64,000 nt of DNA from an uncultured Stenotrophomonas sp. GTDB taxonomy: Bacteria > Pseudomonadota > Gammaproteobacteria > Xanthomonadales > Xanthomonadaceae. Below, one piece after another: positions 55,777 to 64,000 of this stretch. The position numbers and the translations under genes were made by a program. The stretch's first letter is position 1, and each line of letters begins with the position of its first letter. The stretch lies in assembly GCF_913778665.1 (NCBI RefSeq), contig NZ_CAJYVQ010000002.1:558001-622000 (forward strand). The letters are read 5' to 3'. The notes under the pieces are model-generated. The model saw only the letters and a program-made list of their open reading frames with translations, was not told the DNA's origin and did not search any database.

Positions 55777-55839
55777 GGGCACGGCAACGAGCAGGAGCGG
55801 AACCGCCCATTGTACCCGCTCGCCATCGCCGGCCCGGGC

Positions 55840-57192
55840 TCAGGCGGTGGCTCGGATCATCTCGCCCAGGGTGCCGGTGATCTGGTCGATCTGCGCCTTG
55901 TCCACGATCAGCGGGGGCGACAGCGCGATGATGTCGCCGGTACAGCGCACCAGCAGTTGGCCGTCGTGGAAGCAGCGGCGGAACACCTCATACCCCCGGC
56001 TGCCGGGGGCGTCGCGGCGGGGCGCCAGCTCCACCGCGCCAACCAGCCCGAAGTTGCGGATGTCGATCACGTTGGGCAGCCCTTGCAGTGCATGCAGCCG
56101 TTCCTGCCAGTACTCGCCCAGTTCGATCGCCCGCTCGAACAGGCGTTCTTCGGCGTAGACCTGCAATGTGGCCAGTGCTGCCGCGCACGCCAGCGGGTGG
56201 CCGGAGTAGGTGTAGCCGTGGAACAGTTCGATGGCCTGCGGCGGCGCCTGCATCAGCGTGGCATGCACGGCATCGCTGGCCAGCACGCCGCCCAGCGGCA
56301 CCGCGCCATTGCTGACCGCCTTGGCGAAGGTCAGCAGGTCCGGGGTGACCCCGAAGCGCTGTGCGGCGAACGGCATGCCGACCCGGCCGAAACCGGTGAT
56401 GACCTCATCGAACACCAGCAGGATGCCGTGGCGGTCGCACAGCTCGCGCAGGCGCTGCAGGTAACCGGGTGCTGGCAGGATCACCCCCGCGGAACCGGCG
56501 ACGGGTTCGACGAACACCGCTGCGATGGTGGAGGCATCGTGCAGTGCGATCAGCCGTTCCAGGTCATCGGCCAGTTCGGCGCCCTGGCGCGGCAGGCCCT
56601 TGCTGAACGCATTGCGTTGCAGGTCCAGGGTGTGGCGCAGGTAGTCGACGCCACCCAGCTGCAGGCCGAAGGCCTTGCGATTGTTTGGCAGCCCGCCGAG
56701 CGCCATCCCACCGAAGCCGACGCCATGGTAGGCCTTTTCGCGGCTGATGAAGCGCGTGCGCTGGCCTTCGCCGCGCTGGCGATGGTAGGCCAGCACGATC
56801 TTCATCGCGGTATCCACCGCCTCCGAGCCGGAGTTGGTGAAGAACACATGATTGAGCGTGCCCGGTGCCAGCGCCGCGAGGCGCTCTGCCAGCGCGAATG
56901 CCGGTGGCGATCCCATCTGGAAGCCGGGCGAGTAATCCAGCGTGCGTGCCTGCTCGACGATGGCCTCAACGATGCGCGGCCGGGCGTGGCCGGCGTTGCA
57001 GCACCAGAGCCCGGCGGTGCCGTCGAGGATCTGGCGGCCGTCGACATCCTCGTAGTGCATGCCCTCGGCGCGCACCAGCACACGCGGTGCGGCCTTGAAC
57101 TGGCGATTGGCGGTGAACGGCATCCAGTACGCATCAAGGGATTCCGGGCGCTGGGTGGCCAGGTCGTGCAGGTCGCTCGCGGAACGTTTCAT
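55840..57192 (-). CDS. Omega-amino acid/beta-alanine:pyruvate transaminase
   Basis: A 450-residue class III PLP transaminase. It resembles Pseudomonas omega-amino acid:pyruvate transaminase throughout: DAYWMPFTANRQFK near the N-terminus, TLDYSPGFQMG, NHVFFTNSGSEAVDTAMK and LVFDEVITGFGR. PLP lysine Lys291 (TFAKAVSNGAVPLGGVL) and Asp262 are present. It converts beta-alanine or similar omega-amines to semialdehydes. It is divergent from an aldehyde dehydrogenase gene that would oxidise such products. Confidence 0.88.
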   Translation of the reverse strand: MKRSASDLHDLATQRPESLDAYWMPFTANRQFKAAPRVLVRAEGMHYEDVDGRQILDGTAGLWCCNAGHARPRIVEAIVEQARTLDYSPGFQMGSPPAFALAERLAALAPGTLNHVFFTNSGSEAVDTAMKIVLAYHRQRGEGQRTRFISREKAYHGVGFGGMALGGLPNNRKAFGLQLGGVDYLRHTLDLQRNAFSKGLPRQGAELADDLERLIALHDASTIAAVFVEPVAGSAGVILPAPGYLQRLRELCDRHGILLVFDEVITGFGRVGMPFAAQRFGVTPDLLTFAKAVSNGAVPLGGVLASDAVHATLMQAPPQAIELFHGYTYSGHPLACAAALATLQVYAEERLFERAIELGEYWQERLHALQGLPNVIDIRNFGLVGAVELAPRRDAPGSRGYEVFRRCFHDGQLLVRCTGDIIALSPPLIVDKAQIDQITGTLGEMIRATA

Positions 57193-57296
57193 GCCAGCTC
57201 CATCGGGGTCCGATGGCGTGAATGTAGCGCAGCCGCGTCACAGTGGAGTCGCGGTCACGCCGGTATAACCGGGGGAACTGTTCCGAGGAGCCCGAC

Positions 57297-58793
57297 ATGG
57301 CCGACTTCCCCGACCGCAGCCACTGGCAGGCGCTGTCCCAGCAGCTGTCGATGGCGAACCAGGCATTCATCGATGGCCGCTACGTCGATGCTGCCAGCGG
57401 TGTGCGCTTCGACTGCATCAGCCCGATCGATGGCCGCGTGCTGGCCGCGGTCGCCGACTGCGATGCGCAGGACGTGGAGCGCGCGGTGCTGGCTGCGCGG
57501 CGAGCTTTCGAGGCTGGCCACTGGTCGCAGGCCAGCCCGGCCCATCGCAAGCGCGTGCTGTTGGCCTTGGCCGCGTTGGTGGAAAAGCACGCCGACGAGC
57601 TGGCCCTGCTGGAAACCCTGGACATGGGCAAGCCGGTGCGCGACGCACGCCTTATCGACCTGCCCGGCGTGGTGCGCTGCCTGACCTGGACCGCCGAGGC
57701 GGTGGACAAGCTGTACGGTGAAATCGCACCCACCGGATCGCATGAACTGGGCCTGGTCACGCGCGAGGCCGCGGGCGTGGTGGCTGCGATCGTGCCGTGG
57801 AACTTTCCGCTGCTGATGGCCTGCTGGAAGATCGCGCCGGCCCTGGCGATCGGCAATTCGGTGGTGCTCAAGCCGTCCGAGCGTTCGCCATTGTCGGCGT
57901 TGCGGCTGGCGGCGCTGGCCATCGAGGCCGGTTTGCCGGAGGGCGTGCTGAACGTGCTGCCCGGCCATGGCAGCCGCGTCGGCGAGCCCTTGGCGCTGCA
58001 CATGGACGTGGATGTGCTGGCGTTCACCGGCTCCACTGCCACCGGCGCAAAGCTGCTGGAGTACGCAGGGCGATCCAACCTCAAGCGGGTCTGGCTGGAG
58101 TGCGGTGGCAAGAGCCCGCACGTGGTATTCGCCGACGCGCCGGATCTGGACGCAGCGGCCAAGGGCGTGGCGCAGGGTATTTTCTTCAACCAGGGTGAAG
58201 TCTGTACCGCCGGGTCGAGGCTGCTGGTGCAGCGCTCGATCCGCGAGGACTTCGTGCGCCAGGTCATTGCCTACGGCCAGCGCATGCAGCCGCGCCATCC
58301 ACTGGAGGCCGATGCGCCGATGGGAGCGTTGGTCGACGCCGCGCACATGGACAAGGTGCTGGCCGACATCGTACGCGCCGAAGGCGAGGGCGCGCGGCTG
58401 CTGCTGGGTGGGCATCGGGCCGAAGTGGAGGCAGGAGGCTGCTATGTGCAGCCCACCGTGTTTGACCAGGTGCGGCCGGAGCAGGCGCTGGCACGCGAGG
58501 AAGTGTTCGGGCCGGTGCTGGCGGTGCTCGGTTTCGATGAAGAGGCCGAAGCGGTGCGGGTGGCCAACGACAGCCGTTATGGGCTGGCGGCAGGGCTGTG
58601 GACGCGCGATCTTGGCCGCGCGCACCGTGTGGCCCGCCAGCTGCGTGCCGGCAGCGTGTGGGTGAATGGCTGGGATGGCGGTGACATGACCGCCCCGTTC
58701 GGCGGCTACAAGCAGTCCGGCAACGGGCGTGACAAATCGCTGCACGCGTTCGACAAGTACAGCGAGATCAAGGCCACTTGGATCCAGTTGTAA
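57297..58793 (+). CDS. Aldehyde dehydrogenase, PuuC-like
   Basis: A 498-residue NAD(P)-dependent aldehyde dehydrogenase with catalytic Cys303 (FFNQGEVCTAGSR) and Glu268 (LECGGKSPH) and the oxyanion motif PWNFPLLMACWK. It is closest in character to gamma-glutamyl-gamma-aminobutyraldehyde dehydrogenase (PuuC) and other amino-aldehyde dehydrogenases. ATG 57297 follows CGAGGAG. Divergent from the transaminase with about 100 bases between starts, which suggests one catabolic unit for polyamine or beta-alanine-type compounds. Confidence 0.88.
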   Translation: MADFPDRSHWQALSQQLSMANQAFIDGRYVDAASGVRFDCISPIDGRVLAAVADCDAQDVERAVLAARRAFEAGHWSQASPAHRKRVLLALAALVEKHADELALLETLDMGKPVRDARLIDLPGVVRCLTWTAEAVDKLYGEIAPTGSHELGLVTREAAGVVAAIVPWNFPLLMACWKIAPALAIGNSVVLKPSERSPLSALRLAALAIEAGLPEGVLNVLPGHGSRVGEPLALHMDVDVLAFTGSTATGAKLLEYAGRSNLKRVWLECGGKSPHVVFADAPDLDAAAKGVAQGIFFNQGEVCTAGSRLLVQRSIREDFVRQVIAYGQRMQPRHPLEADAPMGALVDAAHMDKVLADIVRAEGEGARLLLGGHRAEVEAGGCYVQPTVFDQVRPEQALAREEVFGPVLAVLGFDEEAEAVRVANDSRYGLAAGLWTRDLGRAHRVARQLRAGSVWVNGWDGGDMTAPFGGYKQSGNGRDKSLHAFDKYSEIKATWIQL

Positions 58794-58826
58794 CGACACG
58801 CGCCCTGGACGGCTGGGTGCTCTCCT

Positions 58827-58848
58827 GTAGAGCCGAGCCTTGCTCGAC
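58827..58848. repeat. SMAG-type palindrome
   Basis: GTAGAGCCGAG-CCTTG-CTCGAC between convergent genes. Confidence 0.65.
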
Positions 58849-58868
58849 TGCCGTTCGCGGAATGCGGA

Positions 58869-59525
58869 CTACCGGCAACGCGCGCTCATCTGCAGCACTG
58901 CCGCACGCAGCAATTCCTGGTCATCCTCCTCAACAGCGCTCTGGAAATAGTCCATGTCCTGCTTCCCCAGCTGGCACGGGTCGACGATGTACCCAGGCGG
59001 CCACAGCCCCAGCAGCTGCGCCACACCGTGCACGATCTGCTCCGGGGTCATCTGCCGGCGGATACGGAAGTAGTTGCGACGCGGTGCGAACGCGGGATGC
59101 ACCGCGCGACGACCCAGCAGGCGTGGCGCGACGCCCGCGGCGCTGATGCCATCGCCACCGTCGATGCTGCCTGCAGGCAGGCCCAGGATCAGCGGCGCTT
59201 CAGCCACCGCTGCCTCTTCGGCAGGCAGGGCGGCCTGCGCCTGCGCAGGCGGGGCAGGGCGGCGATTCACCAGTGCCGCCGGGCGCGTTACCGATGCGGT
59301 GGGCATGGCCGGAAGGGACGGCGCCGGCGCCGGCAGCTCCGGTGGCAGCCAGCGCAGCGAGATCCGTGCGCCATCGTCGCCGCGCAGCACGATGCGGGCC
59401 GTGCCCCACAGCCACACCGTCATCAGGCCGTGCACCAGCAGTACCACCAGCCACGCCGTCATCCACGGCAGCTTCGGGGAATCGGACCACGACAACGCAG
59501 CTGCAGCCATCGGCAAGGCATCCAT
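58869..59525 (-). CDS. Hypothetical membrane-anchored protein, 218 residues
   Basis: I do not recognise a domain. One membrane helix (WMTAWLVVLLVHGLMTVWLW, about 24-43) follows a short N-terminus. A proline/alanine-rich linker (about 60-130) leads to a C-terminal soluble region with FRIRRQMTPEQIVHGVAQLLGLWPPGY, then VDPCQLGKQDMDYF and a final cysteine. The layout (short cytoplasmic end, TM, Pro/Ala linker, globular end) is that of a periplasmic anchored protein such as TonB-like or colicin-type adaptors, but nothing more specific is visible. ATG 59525 is the first in-frame start after the divergent gene's region. Confidence 0.65.
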   Translation of the reverse strand: MDALPMAAAALSWSDSPKLPWMTAWLVVLLVHGLMTVWLWGTARIVLRGDDGARISLRWLPPELPAPAPSLPAMPTASVTRPAALVNRRPAPPAQAQAALPAEEAAVAEAPLILGLPAGSIDGGDGISAAGVAPRLLGRRAVHPAFAPRRNYFRIRRQMTPEQIVHGVAQLLGLWPPGYIVDPCQLGKQDMDYFQSAVEEDDQELLRAAVLQMSARCR

Positions 59526-59657
59526 GCAGGGACCGGTGGCGCAGCCTAGCGGGTGTCCAGAAAATTTCCGTTGGCATCGGTGTCGGCTGAAACCATCGCT
59601 GCGTGTGGCCACCGGCCCGTGGCAGAATCGGTCGATCCACCACAACCTGTAGTGCCG

Positions 59658-60959
59658 ATGTCGACGATCACCGCTGCCGCGCCACCTGCGAATTCTCCCC
59701 GCCGTGTCCTGCTGGCCAGCCTGATCGGCACCACCATCGAATTCTTCGATTTCTACATCTACGCCACCGCTGCCGTGCTGGTGTTCCCGCACCTGTTCTT
59801 CCCGGACAGCAGCGAGCAGGCGGCGCTGCTGCAGTCACTGGCAACCTTCGCGGTGGCGTTCATCGCGCGCCCGGTCGGCTCGGCGGTATTCGGTCATTTC
59901 GGCGACCGCATCGGCCGCAAGGCCACCCTGGTGGCCGCGCTGCTGACCATGGGCCTGTCCACGGTGCTGATCGGCCTGCTGCCCACCCATGCGCAGATCG
60001 GGCTGTGGGCACCGGCGCTGTTGGCGCTGTGCCGTTTCGGCCAGGGCCTGGGGCTGGGCGGTGAATGGGGTGGGGCGGTGCTGCTGGCCACCGAGAACGC
60101 GCCGCCGGGCAAGCGCGCCTGGTACGGCATGTTCCCTCAGCTGGGCGCGCCACTGGGCTTCCTGTTGTCGGCCGGCATCTTCCTGGTGCTGGGCCGTTGC
60201 CTGAGCCCGGGCGACTTCCTGCAGTGGGGCTGGCGCATTCCGTTCGTGGCCAGCGCGTTGCTGGTCGGCCTTGGCCTGTGGGTGCGCCTGAACATCCACG
60301 AGACCCCCGATTTCAAGCAGGCGCTGGAGCGCAAGGCACCGGTGCGGCTGCCGATGTGGACGGTGCTGCGCGATTACCCGGTGCCGATGCTGTTGGGCAC
60401 GCTCGGGGCGTTCGCCACCTTCGTGCTGTTCTACCTGATGACGGTGTTCAGCCTGGGCCACGGTACCGCGGTGCTGGGCTACAGCCGCGAGCAGTTCCTG
60501 CTGATGCAGATGGCCGGCATGCTGTTCTTCGCAGTGGGCATCCCGCTGTCGGCGCGCTACGGCGACCGCTGGGGCACGCGGCGCACGATGATCGTCGCCA
60601 GCGTACTGATCGTCGGCTTCGGTGTGCTGTTCGCACCGCTGTTCCAGCCGCACAGCCCGTGGCTGGTCACCGCCTTCCTGTGCCTGGGGCTGTTCCTGAT
60701 GGGCCTGACCTACGGCCCCTGCGGTACCTTCCTGGCGGAGATCTACCCGGTGGAGGTGCGCTACACCGGTGCGTCGCTGTCCTTCAACCTGGCCGGCATC
60801 CTCGGTGCGGCGCCGGCCCCGTACCTGGCCACCTGGCTGGCCGAGCGCTTCGGCCTGGTCGCGGTCGGCTACTACCTGTGCCTGACGGCGGTGGCGACGC
60901 TGTGCGCGCTGGTGGCACTGCACCGTCGCGCGTTGAGGCTCAACCAAAGAAACGCTTGA
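59658..60959 (+). CDS. MFS transporter, metabolite:H+ symporter (MHS) type
   Basis: A 433-residue twelve-helix transporter of the ShiA/ProP/KgtP group: [22 protein letters not shown] in helix 1, [14 protein letters not shown] in loop 2-3, and [24 protein letters not shown] in helices 4-5 are the MHS hallmarks. Likely substrates are organic acids or amino-acid derivatives, taken up with protons. Its last 20 bases overlap the convergent bacteriohemerythrin gene. Confidence 0.88.
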
Positions 60960-61401
60960 GCGTGCGCCCCAGCCAACCGCCGCCCTGGTGTTCACGGGCG
61001 AACTGGTTCAGGTGCGCCTTGACCTGTTCGGCGTAGGCCTGGTCGTCGCCGCGGATGTGGTTGAACAACCAGCGCGACAGCATGGTGCGCAGTTCGTCGC
61101 TGATGTCCTCGCCGGCCTGGAAGCGCATGCGGTATTCCGAGACGCGCTTGATGAAGACCTCATGCACACGCTTGTGCGCGGCGCAGAACGGGTAGCCCGC
61201 TTCTTCCATCAGCTCTTCCTCGAATGCGAAGTGCGACATGGTGTAGTCCACCACCTCGTCGATCACTTCGCCCACCGCTGCACGCTGCATGCTGGCCTGG
61301 GCCACGTGCAGGTGGTTGAGCATCTCGATGATGCGGCGGTGTTGTTGGTCGATCACATCGATGCCGATGTTCAGATCGTCCTGCCAGACCAGTAGTGCCA
61401 T
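60940..61401 (-). CDS. Bacteriohemerythrin
   Basis: A 153-residue single-domain hemerythrin with a complete di-iron site: His21, His57, Glu61, His76, His80, His115 and Asp120, spaced as in Methylococcus bacteriohemerythrin. It binds O2 reversibly and may deliver or sense oxygen. The start at 61401 gives the family N-terminus [18 protein letters not shown]. The C-terminus has a basic tail (GRTLKRFFG). It lies 85 bases downstream of a diguanylate cyclase gene on the same strand, but a SMAG fragment separates them. Confidence 0.9.
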
Positions 61402-61486
61402 CCCCGGCTCCCCTTCATGCGTATGTCGGGGCCGACTGTAGAGCCGCACTTCGCGGGCGGCGTTGATCTGGATCAAAGCGTGCCGG

Positions 61487-62830
61487 TCAGGACAGCGCCG
61501 GTTCGCGTGGGCGCAGCGGGCTGGCCACCGTGGTGCAGCTGACCCGGTTGCGGCCGCCGGCCTTGGCCAGGTACAGCTGGCGATCGGCTTCGGAGATCAG
61601 CCGGTGCAGCGCATCGCGCTGCGGGCGCAGGCAGCACAGGCCGATGCTGACGGTCATGCGCAGGGTGGCGGTGCCGATGTCCACTTCCAGCGCAGCGATG
61701 CGCTGGCGCAGCTGCTCGAAGTACAGCAGCGCCTCGTCCTGCTCCATGTCCGGCACCATCAGGCAGAATTCCTCGCCGCCGAAGCGTGCGATCAGATCCT
61801 GGCCGCGTGCATGGGCGGCCACTGCGCCGGCCACCGCACGCAATGCATCGTCGCCGGCCTCGTGGCCGTGGGTGTCGTTGATGTGCTTGAAATGGTCGAT
61901 GTCGATCATCGCCACCGCCACGCACTGGCCGTGCAGCTGCAGCTGTGGCAGCTGGCGCTGGCTCTGCTCCAGGAAGAAGCGCCGGTTGGGCAGGCCGGTG
62001 AGGAAGTCACGGGTAGCCAGATCCTGCAGCGTACCGATCAGTTCCAGCTGGTCCACGTTCTGCGACACCCGGCAGAAGAATTCCTCGCGCGAAAAGGGTT
62101 TTCTCAGGAAGTCATTGGCGCCGTTCTTCAGGAAGCGCGGGATCAGCGAGGCATCGGTATTGCCGGAGATGCCGATCACCGCCACTTTGTCGCGCGAACG
62201 CAGGGTGCGCAGGCGACGGGTGAATTCCACGCCCTGCATGCCAGGCATTTCCTGGTCGACCACCGCCAACCGGATCGCCGGGTGCGCCTCGATCGCCGCC
62301 AGGCCCTCGTTCCCGTCGGCCGCCTCGTGCACTTCATGGCCGTACATGCGCAGCAGGGCCGCGGCATAACCACGCGCGGACGGTGAGTCGTCCACCACCA
62401 GCGCGGCGATGCGGCGGTTGCGCTCCAGCCGCTGTACCAGCCACACCAGGTAGTCGATGCTGCCGGGGGTGTTCTTCAGTACGTAATCGATGATCTGCTG
62501 CTGCAGCACGCGCTTGCGCAGGTCCTCGTCATACACGCCGCTGACCACCACGGTGGGCAGGTCGCGCTTGAGGAAGAACTCGACCACCGCATCGCGGTCA
62601 CCATCGGCCAGCACCAGCCCGGTCAGCACCAGGAACCAGCCACCGCCTTCGCTGAGCAGGCGGTCGGCCTCGGCCAGGGTGGAGGCGATCACCACCGGCA
62701 GTTCCAGGCGCTGCTCGATCGCCTCGCGCAGCATGCCGGTGAAGGCACGGGAGTTTTCGACCAGCAGGATCCGCTGCGGCAGCGGATCGGCCAGGTCGCC
62801 ATCGACGGCGGCCTGCGGCAGCATGGGCAT
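61487..62830 (-). CDS. Dual-receiver diguanylate cyclase (PleD-like)
   Basis: A 447-residue response regulator: receiver 1 (about 18-130), receiver 2 (about 142-260) and GGDEF (about 275-440). Receiver 2 is complete (Asp148-Asp149 pocket, phospho-acceptor Asp192, Lys244). Receiver 1 is degenerate: Gly71 stands where the phospho-acceptor should be ([12 protein letters not shown]), though its lysine (Lys119) remains. The catalytic motif GGEEF has an RxxD I-site (RGQD) five residues before it. It should make cyclic di-GMP when receiver 2 is phosphorylated. The start is uncertain: ATG 62824 and GTG 62863 are alternatives, none with a clear ribosome-binding site. Confidence 0.88.
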
Positions 62831-62925
62831 GATGCGGTGGCTCACGAGGGAGGGGCTCGGCACGGATAGCGGCGGTTTCGGGTGTAACTTTAGCGGCCAA
62901 CGCTACGCGCCCCCGGAATTCGGTA

Positions 62926-64000
62926 TCAGGCCGCCGCTGGCGACGCGTGGGTGATCGATTCATGCAGGACCAGTCGCAGCCGATTTCCTCGGCAGTGGAC
63001 CGTGCCGCCGTAGGCAAGCATCCGGCCGGCCAAGCGCTCGACAGCCTGGTGGGTGGTGCGTGTCGACAGTGTGCAACCACGGTCGAGCAGGCTCACAACG
63101 GCGACGATGCCGCGACGTGCGCCTGCCCGGCCACTTCGGGCACGCACGCAGACCTGCCCGGTCTCCAGCTCCAGCAGCAGTGACACCGCCTCGATCAAGG
63201 AGCGGTAGATGGCCAGTTGCAGATCCACAGTCAGCAGGCAGGGATTACCCGCCAGCCTGGGCGGCGTGACGCGATGCGTGTTGTTCCATATCTCGCATGC
63301 GCCGCCTGCCTGCAGCGCAATGTACAACCCGACCTGCTCCAGTCCGGTGGGATAGACCATGCTGGCCTGCTCGCGGAACAGGCGTGAGTGCACCGATGAC
63401 GCGTGTTGCAGGCTGCTCGCCACGGCATGATGACCTTGGGCCTTCAGCCAGCTGACCATCTCGCTGAGCGAACTGTCCATGCCCTCGCTCAGCTGCTTCA
63501 GATGGGCAGCCCGTTCACGCAGCTCGCGCTCGCTGGTCTGGTGGGAGCCACGCGCCAGGCGTCGCGTGGTTTCCTCGGCCACGCTGCGGGACCGGGCGCG
63601 CTGATGGTGGTAACTGATGCTGGAACCCAATGCCAGCAACGCGACACTCATCACCGCCATGTTCTGCTGGGTTGCGAATGTGCCCAGGTCGAAAGAGGAG
63701 GGCAGGCCGGTGCTGGGTGTTGCACCGTGCAGGGGGAGGTTCAGCAACGGAATCGCGATGGCCGCGCCGCGCCAGCCATGCATGAAGGTGAGGGCAATGG
63801 CGGGGAGGGCGGCCAGCAGCACCATATGCGTCCGTGTGGTGTGGGCGCTGACGCTTGTCAGCTGCATGCACAGGCCCAGTACCAGCATCACCAGGATCGC
63901 CATGGTGGTGGGGACGACAAAGCGGTTGGCCCACCCTGGATCGGCGTGCCGTCGCGACCAAAGGAAGGCCAGCGGCACCAGCGTGATGATGGCGGCGAAG
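62926..64000 (-). CDS. MASE1-like membrane sensor with degenerate kinase end, partial
   Basis: The frame is open to the right edge, so the N-terminus lies outside. The visible 358 residues begin with the last helices of a polytopic membrane sensor (PLAFLWSRRH, then three hydrophobic segments to about residue 125), then a coiled coil (SERELRERAAHLKQLSEGM) and a C-terminal region that aligns loosely with a HisKA_3/HATPase arrangement. The N-box position reads LQLAIYRSLIEAVSLLLELE without the usual Asn pair, and no glycine boxes are visible. It is probably a pseudo-kinase or ligand-binding remnant, on the same strand as the diguanylate cyclase downstream. Confidence 0.6.
   Translation of the reverse strand, partial: FAAIITLVPLAFLWSRRHADPGWANRFVVPTTMAILVMLVLGLCMQLTSVSAHTTRTHMVLLAALPAIALTFMHGWRGAAIAIPLLNLPLHGATPSTGLPSSFDLGTFATQQNMAVMSVALLALGSSISYHHQRARSRSVAEETTRRLARGSHQTSERELRERAAHLKQLSEGMDSSLSEMVSWLKAQGHHAVASSLQHASSVHSRLFREQASMVYPTGLEQVGLYIALQAGGACEIWNNTHRVTPPRLAGNPCLLTVDLQLAIYRSLIEAVSLLLELETGQVCVRARSGRAGARRGIVAVVSLLDRGCTLSTRTTHQAVERLAGRMLAYGGTVHCRGNRLRLVLHESITHASPAAA

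Overview
The window looks like chromosomal DNA from a Stenotrophomonas maltophilia-complex gammaproteobacterium (Xanthomonadales). The evidence is the very high GC content, the many short GTAG-headed palindromes of the SMAG type between genes, and two efflux operons whose gene order matches those described in S. maltophilia (emrRCAB and macABC with the adjacent macRS two-component genes). Species assignment is inference from content. There is no rRNA, integrase, transposase or CRISPR array.

Layout. 1-7 kb: the end of a CPA2-type antiporter, a membrane-anchored penicillin-acylase-family hydrolase, a bacterioferritin without the usual haem methionine, parC, and an AraC regulator with a 21-bp direct repeat at its start. 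7-12 kb: emrR-emrC-emrA-emrB, coupled by short gaps or overlaps and closed by a terminator. 12-14.3 kb: three tRNA-Leu(CAG) genes on the minus strand, each with its own TTGACA-N17-YAYAAT promoter and terminator, with a LysR/TauE pair lodged between copies 1 and 2. 14.4-18.3 kb: rnr, a GFA-fold gene and rlmB. 18.4-25.4 kb: macABC (minus), divergent from macRS. 25.5-29.4 kb: a two-component-like periplasmic sensor diguanylate cyclase and rnt.

29.5-32 kb (minus) holds a compact hvfA-hvfB-hvfC-hvfX-like cluster: a small secreted precursor with four EGKCG motifs, an MNIO (DUF692) enzyme, its DUF2063 partner and a DoxX membrane protein. Families of this kind make cysteine-modified, copper-binding ribosomal peptides. 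It is the most interesting system here.

32.2-39.7 kb is a phosphate-starvation locus on the minus strand: an OprP/O-type porin, two different PstS proteins (one secreted, one lipoprotein), pstC, pstA, pstB and phoU, with 11-bp-phased Pho-box half-sites upstream of both pstS genes. 39.9-48 kb is housekeeping: nth, a crotonase, a degenerate FKBP-type protein, a DUF1289-Nudix fusion, a two-domain sulfurtransferase, an AmpD-like amidase, a small alpha/beta hydrolase and rlmKL. 48.2-54.8 kb contains an iron-uptake operon (TonB siderophore receptor with a Fur box, DUF3649, PepSY membrane protein, DUF3325) and a DUF445 protein. 54.9-64 kb: a ParB-like protein, an omega-amino-acid transaminase divergent from an aldehyde dehydrogenase, an MHS-type MFS transporter, bacteriohemerythrin, a dual-receiver diguanylate cyclase and the 3' part of a MASE1-like sensor that runs off the window.
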